Shown in pieces: positions 4,777 through 5,743 of a stretch of DNA of 5,743 nt. Each line of letters opens with the position of its first letter. Positions within the stretch are counted from its first letter, which is position 1. A program made the translations under genes and the position numbers. The notes under the pieces are model-generated. The model did not search any database. It had not been told where the DNA came from and worked only from the letters and a program-made list of their open reading frames with translations. This DNA comes from Candidatus Poseidoniaceae archaeon (lineage in GTDB: Archaea; Thermoplasmatota; Poseidoniia; Poseidoniales; Poseidoniaceae): positions 3,020 to 8,762 of the forward strand of contig DUHU01000207.1 of the NCBI GenBank assembly GCA_013330765.1, read 5' to 3'.

Positions 4777-5743
4777 TCACATCGCGGACTTGGTCGTCTC
4801 GATGATCACGGCGCCGATTTTGTACGGGTCGCCATTGGACGCCGGTCGGCGGTCTTCGAGACGGCCCACCCAACCGTCGGTGGGCACCGTAGCAGGCACG
4901 CGAATGGACGCGCCGCGGTCAGAAACGCCATAGGAGAACTGGTCGATGGATTGGGTCTCGTGGAGGCCCGTCAAACGCTCTTCATTGTGCGCACCGTAGA
5001 CGGACATGTGCTTCTCGATGTTGCGACCGAAAGCTTCGCAGATGTTGTCGAACATGTCCTTCCCACCAACGTCGCGCATCGCCCCGTTGGAGAAGTTGGC
5101 GTGCATGCCCGACCCGTTCCAGTCGCCCTTGATGGGCTTGGGGTGGTACTCGATGTAGTAGCCGTAACTCTCCGTCAAGCGGTCGAGCAGGTAGCGGGCG
5201 ACCCAGAGTTCGTCACCGGCACGCTTGGCGCCTTTGGCGAAGACTTGGAATTCCCACTGGCCGCAGGCCACTTCTTGGTTGATGCCTTCGAAGTTGATGC
5301 CGGCCTCGAGGCACATGTCGGCGTGCTCCTCGACCATCGCGCGACCGTGGGTGTTCTTGCCGCCCACGGAACAGTAGTAGAGGCCTTGTGGGCCAGGGTA
5401 GCCCCCCACTGGGAATCCAAGCGGGAGTTGAGTGGCGACGTCCATGATGAAGTATTCCTGCTCGAAACCGAACCAGAAATCAGCGTCGTCGTCGTCGATC
5501 GTTGCACGCCCGTTGCTTGGGTGTGGTGTGCCGTCGGGGTTCATCACTTCGCACATCACGAGGTATCCGTTGACTCGGGCAGGATCGGGGAAAATGGCGA
5601 CGGGTTTGAGCAAGCAGTCCGAGGATCCGCCTTCGGCTTGGCGCGTGGAAGATCCGTCAAACATCCAGATCGGGCACTCTTCCAATGTTCCCTCGAAATT
5701 GTTGCGCACCATCGTCTTGCTGCGCATGTTCTGTGTGGGTTCG
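4777..5743 (-). CDS. glnA: Type II glutamine synthetase, N-terminus beyond window edge
   Basis: The enzyme makes glutamine from glutamate, ammonia and ATP and is the main entry of ammonium into metabolism. The visible 321 residues belong to the GSII class known from eukaryotes, Bacteroidetes, rhizobia and streptomycetes, not the longer archaeal and bacterial GSI. The open frame continues through the right edge as EPTQNMRSKT, a conserved block normally preceded by about 15-20 residues, so the internal ATG at 5727 is not the start. Diagnostic motifs in order are WMFDGSSTRQAEG, SDCLLKPV, FWFGFEQEYF (two metal-binding Glu), GLYYCSVG, EGINQEVACGQWEFQ (further metal-binding Glu), DWNGSGMHANFS (His metal ligand and ATP site), SDRGASIRVP and LEDRRPASNGDPYK. 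All expected catalytic residues are present. The closest resemblance I can recall is Bacteroidetes GSII (LVMCEV, DGTPH, SNGRA, IDDDD in the same order). Its promoter lies outside the window. Confidence 0.95.
   Translation of the reverse strand, partial: EPTQNMRSKTMVRNNFEGTLEECPIWMFDGSSTRQAEGGSSDCLLKPVAIFPDPARVNGYLVMCEVMNPDGTPHPSNGRATIDDDDADFWFGFEQEYFIMDVATQLPLGFPVGGYPGPQGLYYCSVGGKNTHGRAMVEEHADMCLEAGINFEGINQEVACGQWEFQVFAKGAKRAGDELWVARYLLDRLTESYGYYIEYHPKPIKGDWNGSGMHANFSNGAMRDVGGKDMFDNICEAFGRNIEKHMSVYGAHNEERLTGLHETQSIDQFSYGVSDRGASIRVPATVPTDGWVGRLEDRRPASNGDPYKIGAVIIETTKSAM

Noticed and set aside
4352..4933. A 193-codon plus-strand ORF over the SRPBCC and glutamine synthetase genes
   Set aside because: It spans two well-supported minus-strand genes and the hairpin between them, and its product resembles no family.
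4777..5727. Treating ATG 5727 as the start of glutamine synthetase
   Set aside because: The frame stays open to the edge, and the residues before it (EPTQN) belong to a conserved block continuous with RSKT, so this Met is internal.

Overview
The window looks like part of a prokaryotic genome of about 60% GC. My best guess is an uncultured marine euryarchaeon of the Marine Group II / Poseidoniales type, held with moderate to low confidence. This rests on a SAP domain joined to a zinc ribbon and membrane helices, a secreted lipoprotein with a PKD-like region, mostly short intergenic gaps, and TATA-like boxes about 28 bases upstream of start codons. The type II glutamine synthetase closely resembles bacterial (Bacteroidetes-like) and eukaryotic enzymes, so a bacterial host cannot be excluded. 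There is no rRNA, tRNA, CRISPR array, transposase or phage gene.

Layout. Positions 1-671 (minus) hold most of a membrane-anchored secreted protein of unknown function that runs off the left edge. A 159-base divergent gap (672-830) carries possible promoters for both sides and a nine-codon upstream ORF. Three plus-strand genes follow: a hexapeptide-repeat acyltransferase (831-1349), a NagD-like HAD phosphatase (1422-2219) and a lipoprotein (2262-2990). They meet head-on a minus-strand SAP/zinc-ribbon membrane protein (3000-3854), with only 9 bases between the stops. A 65-base divergent gap leads to a plus-strand SemiSWEET sugar transporter (3920-4213). Its 3' end overlaps by 15 bases the 3' end of a minus-strand SRPBCC-fold protein (4199-4681). 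Upstream of that, on the same strand, is a type II glutamine synthetase (4777-5743) whose first residues lie beyond the right edge. No gap of more than 300 bases lacks a gene.

The genes do not form one obvious pathway. They look like ordinary core and surface genes: nitrogen assimilation (glutamine synthetase), small-sugar transport (SemiSWEET), phosphate-ester hydrolysis (HAD), glycan acylation (acyltransferase) and cell-surface proteins. I see no convincing new multi-gene system. The most useful observations are a 13-base element repeated at exactly the same distance from two start codons, the edge gene with its odd 5' end, the SAP-plus-membrane architecture, and the hairpin between the glutamine synthetase and SRPBCC genes.
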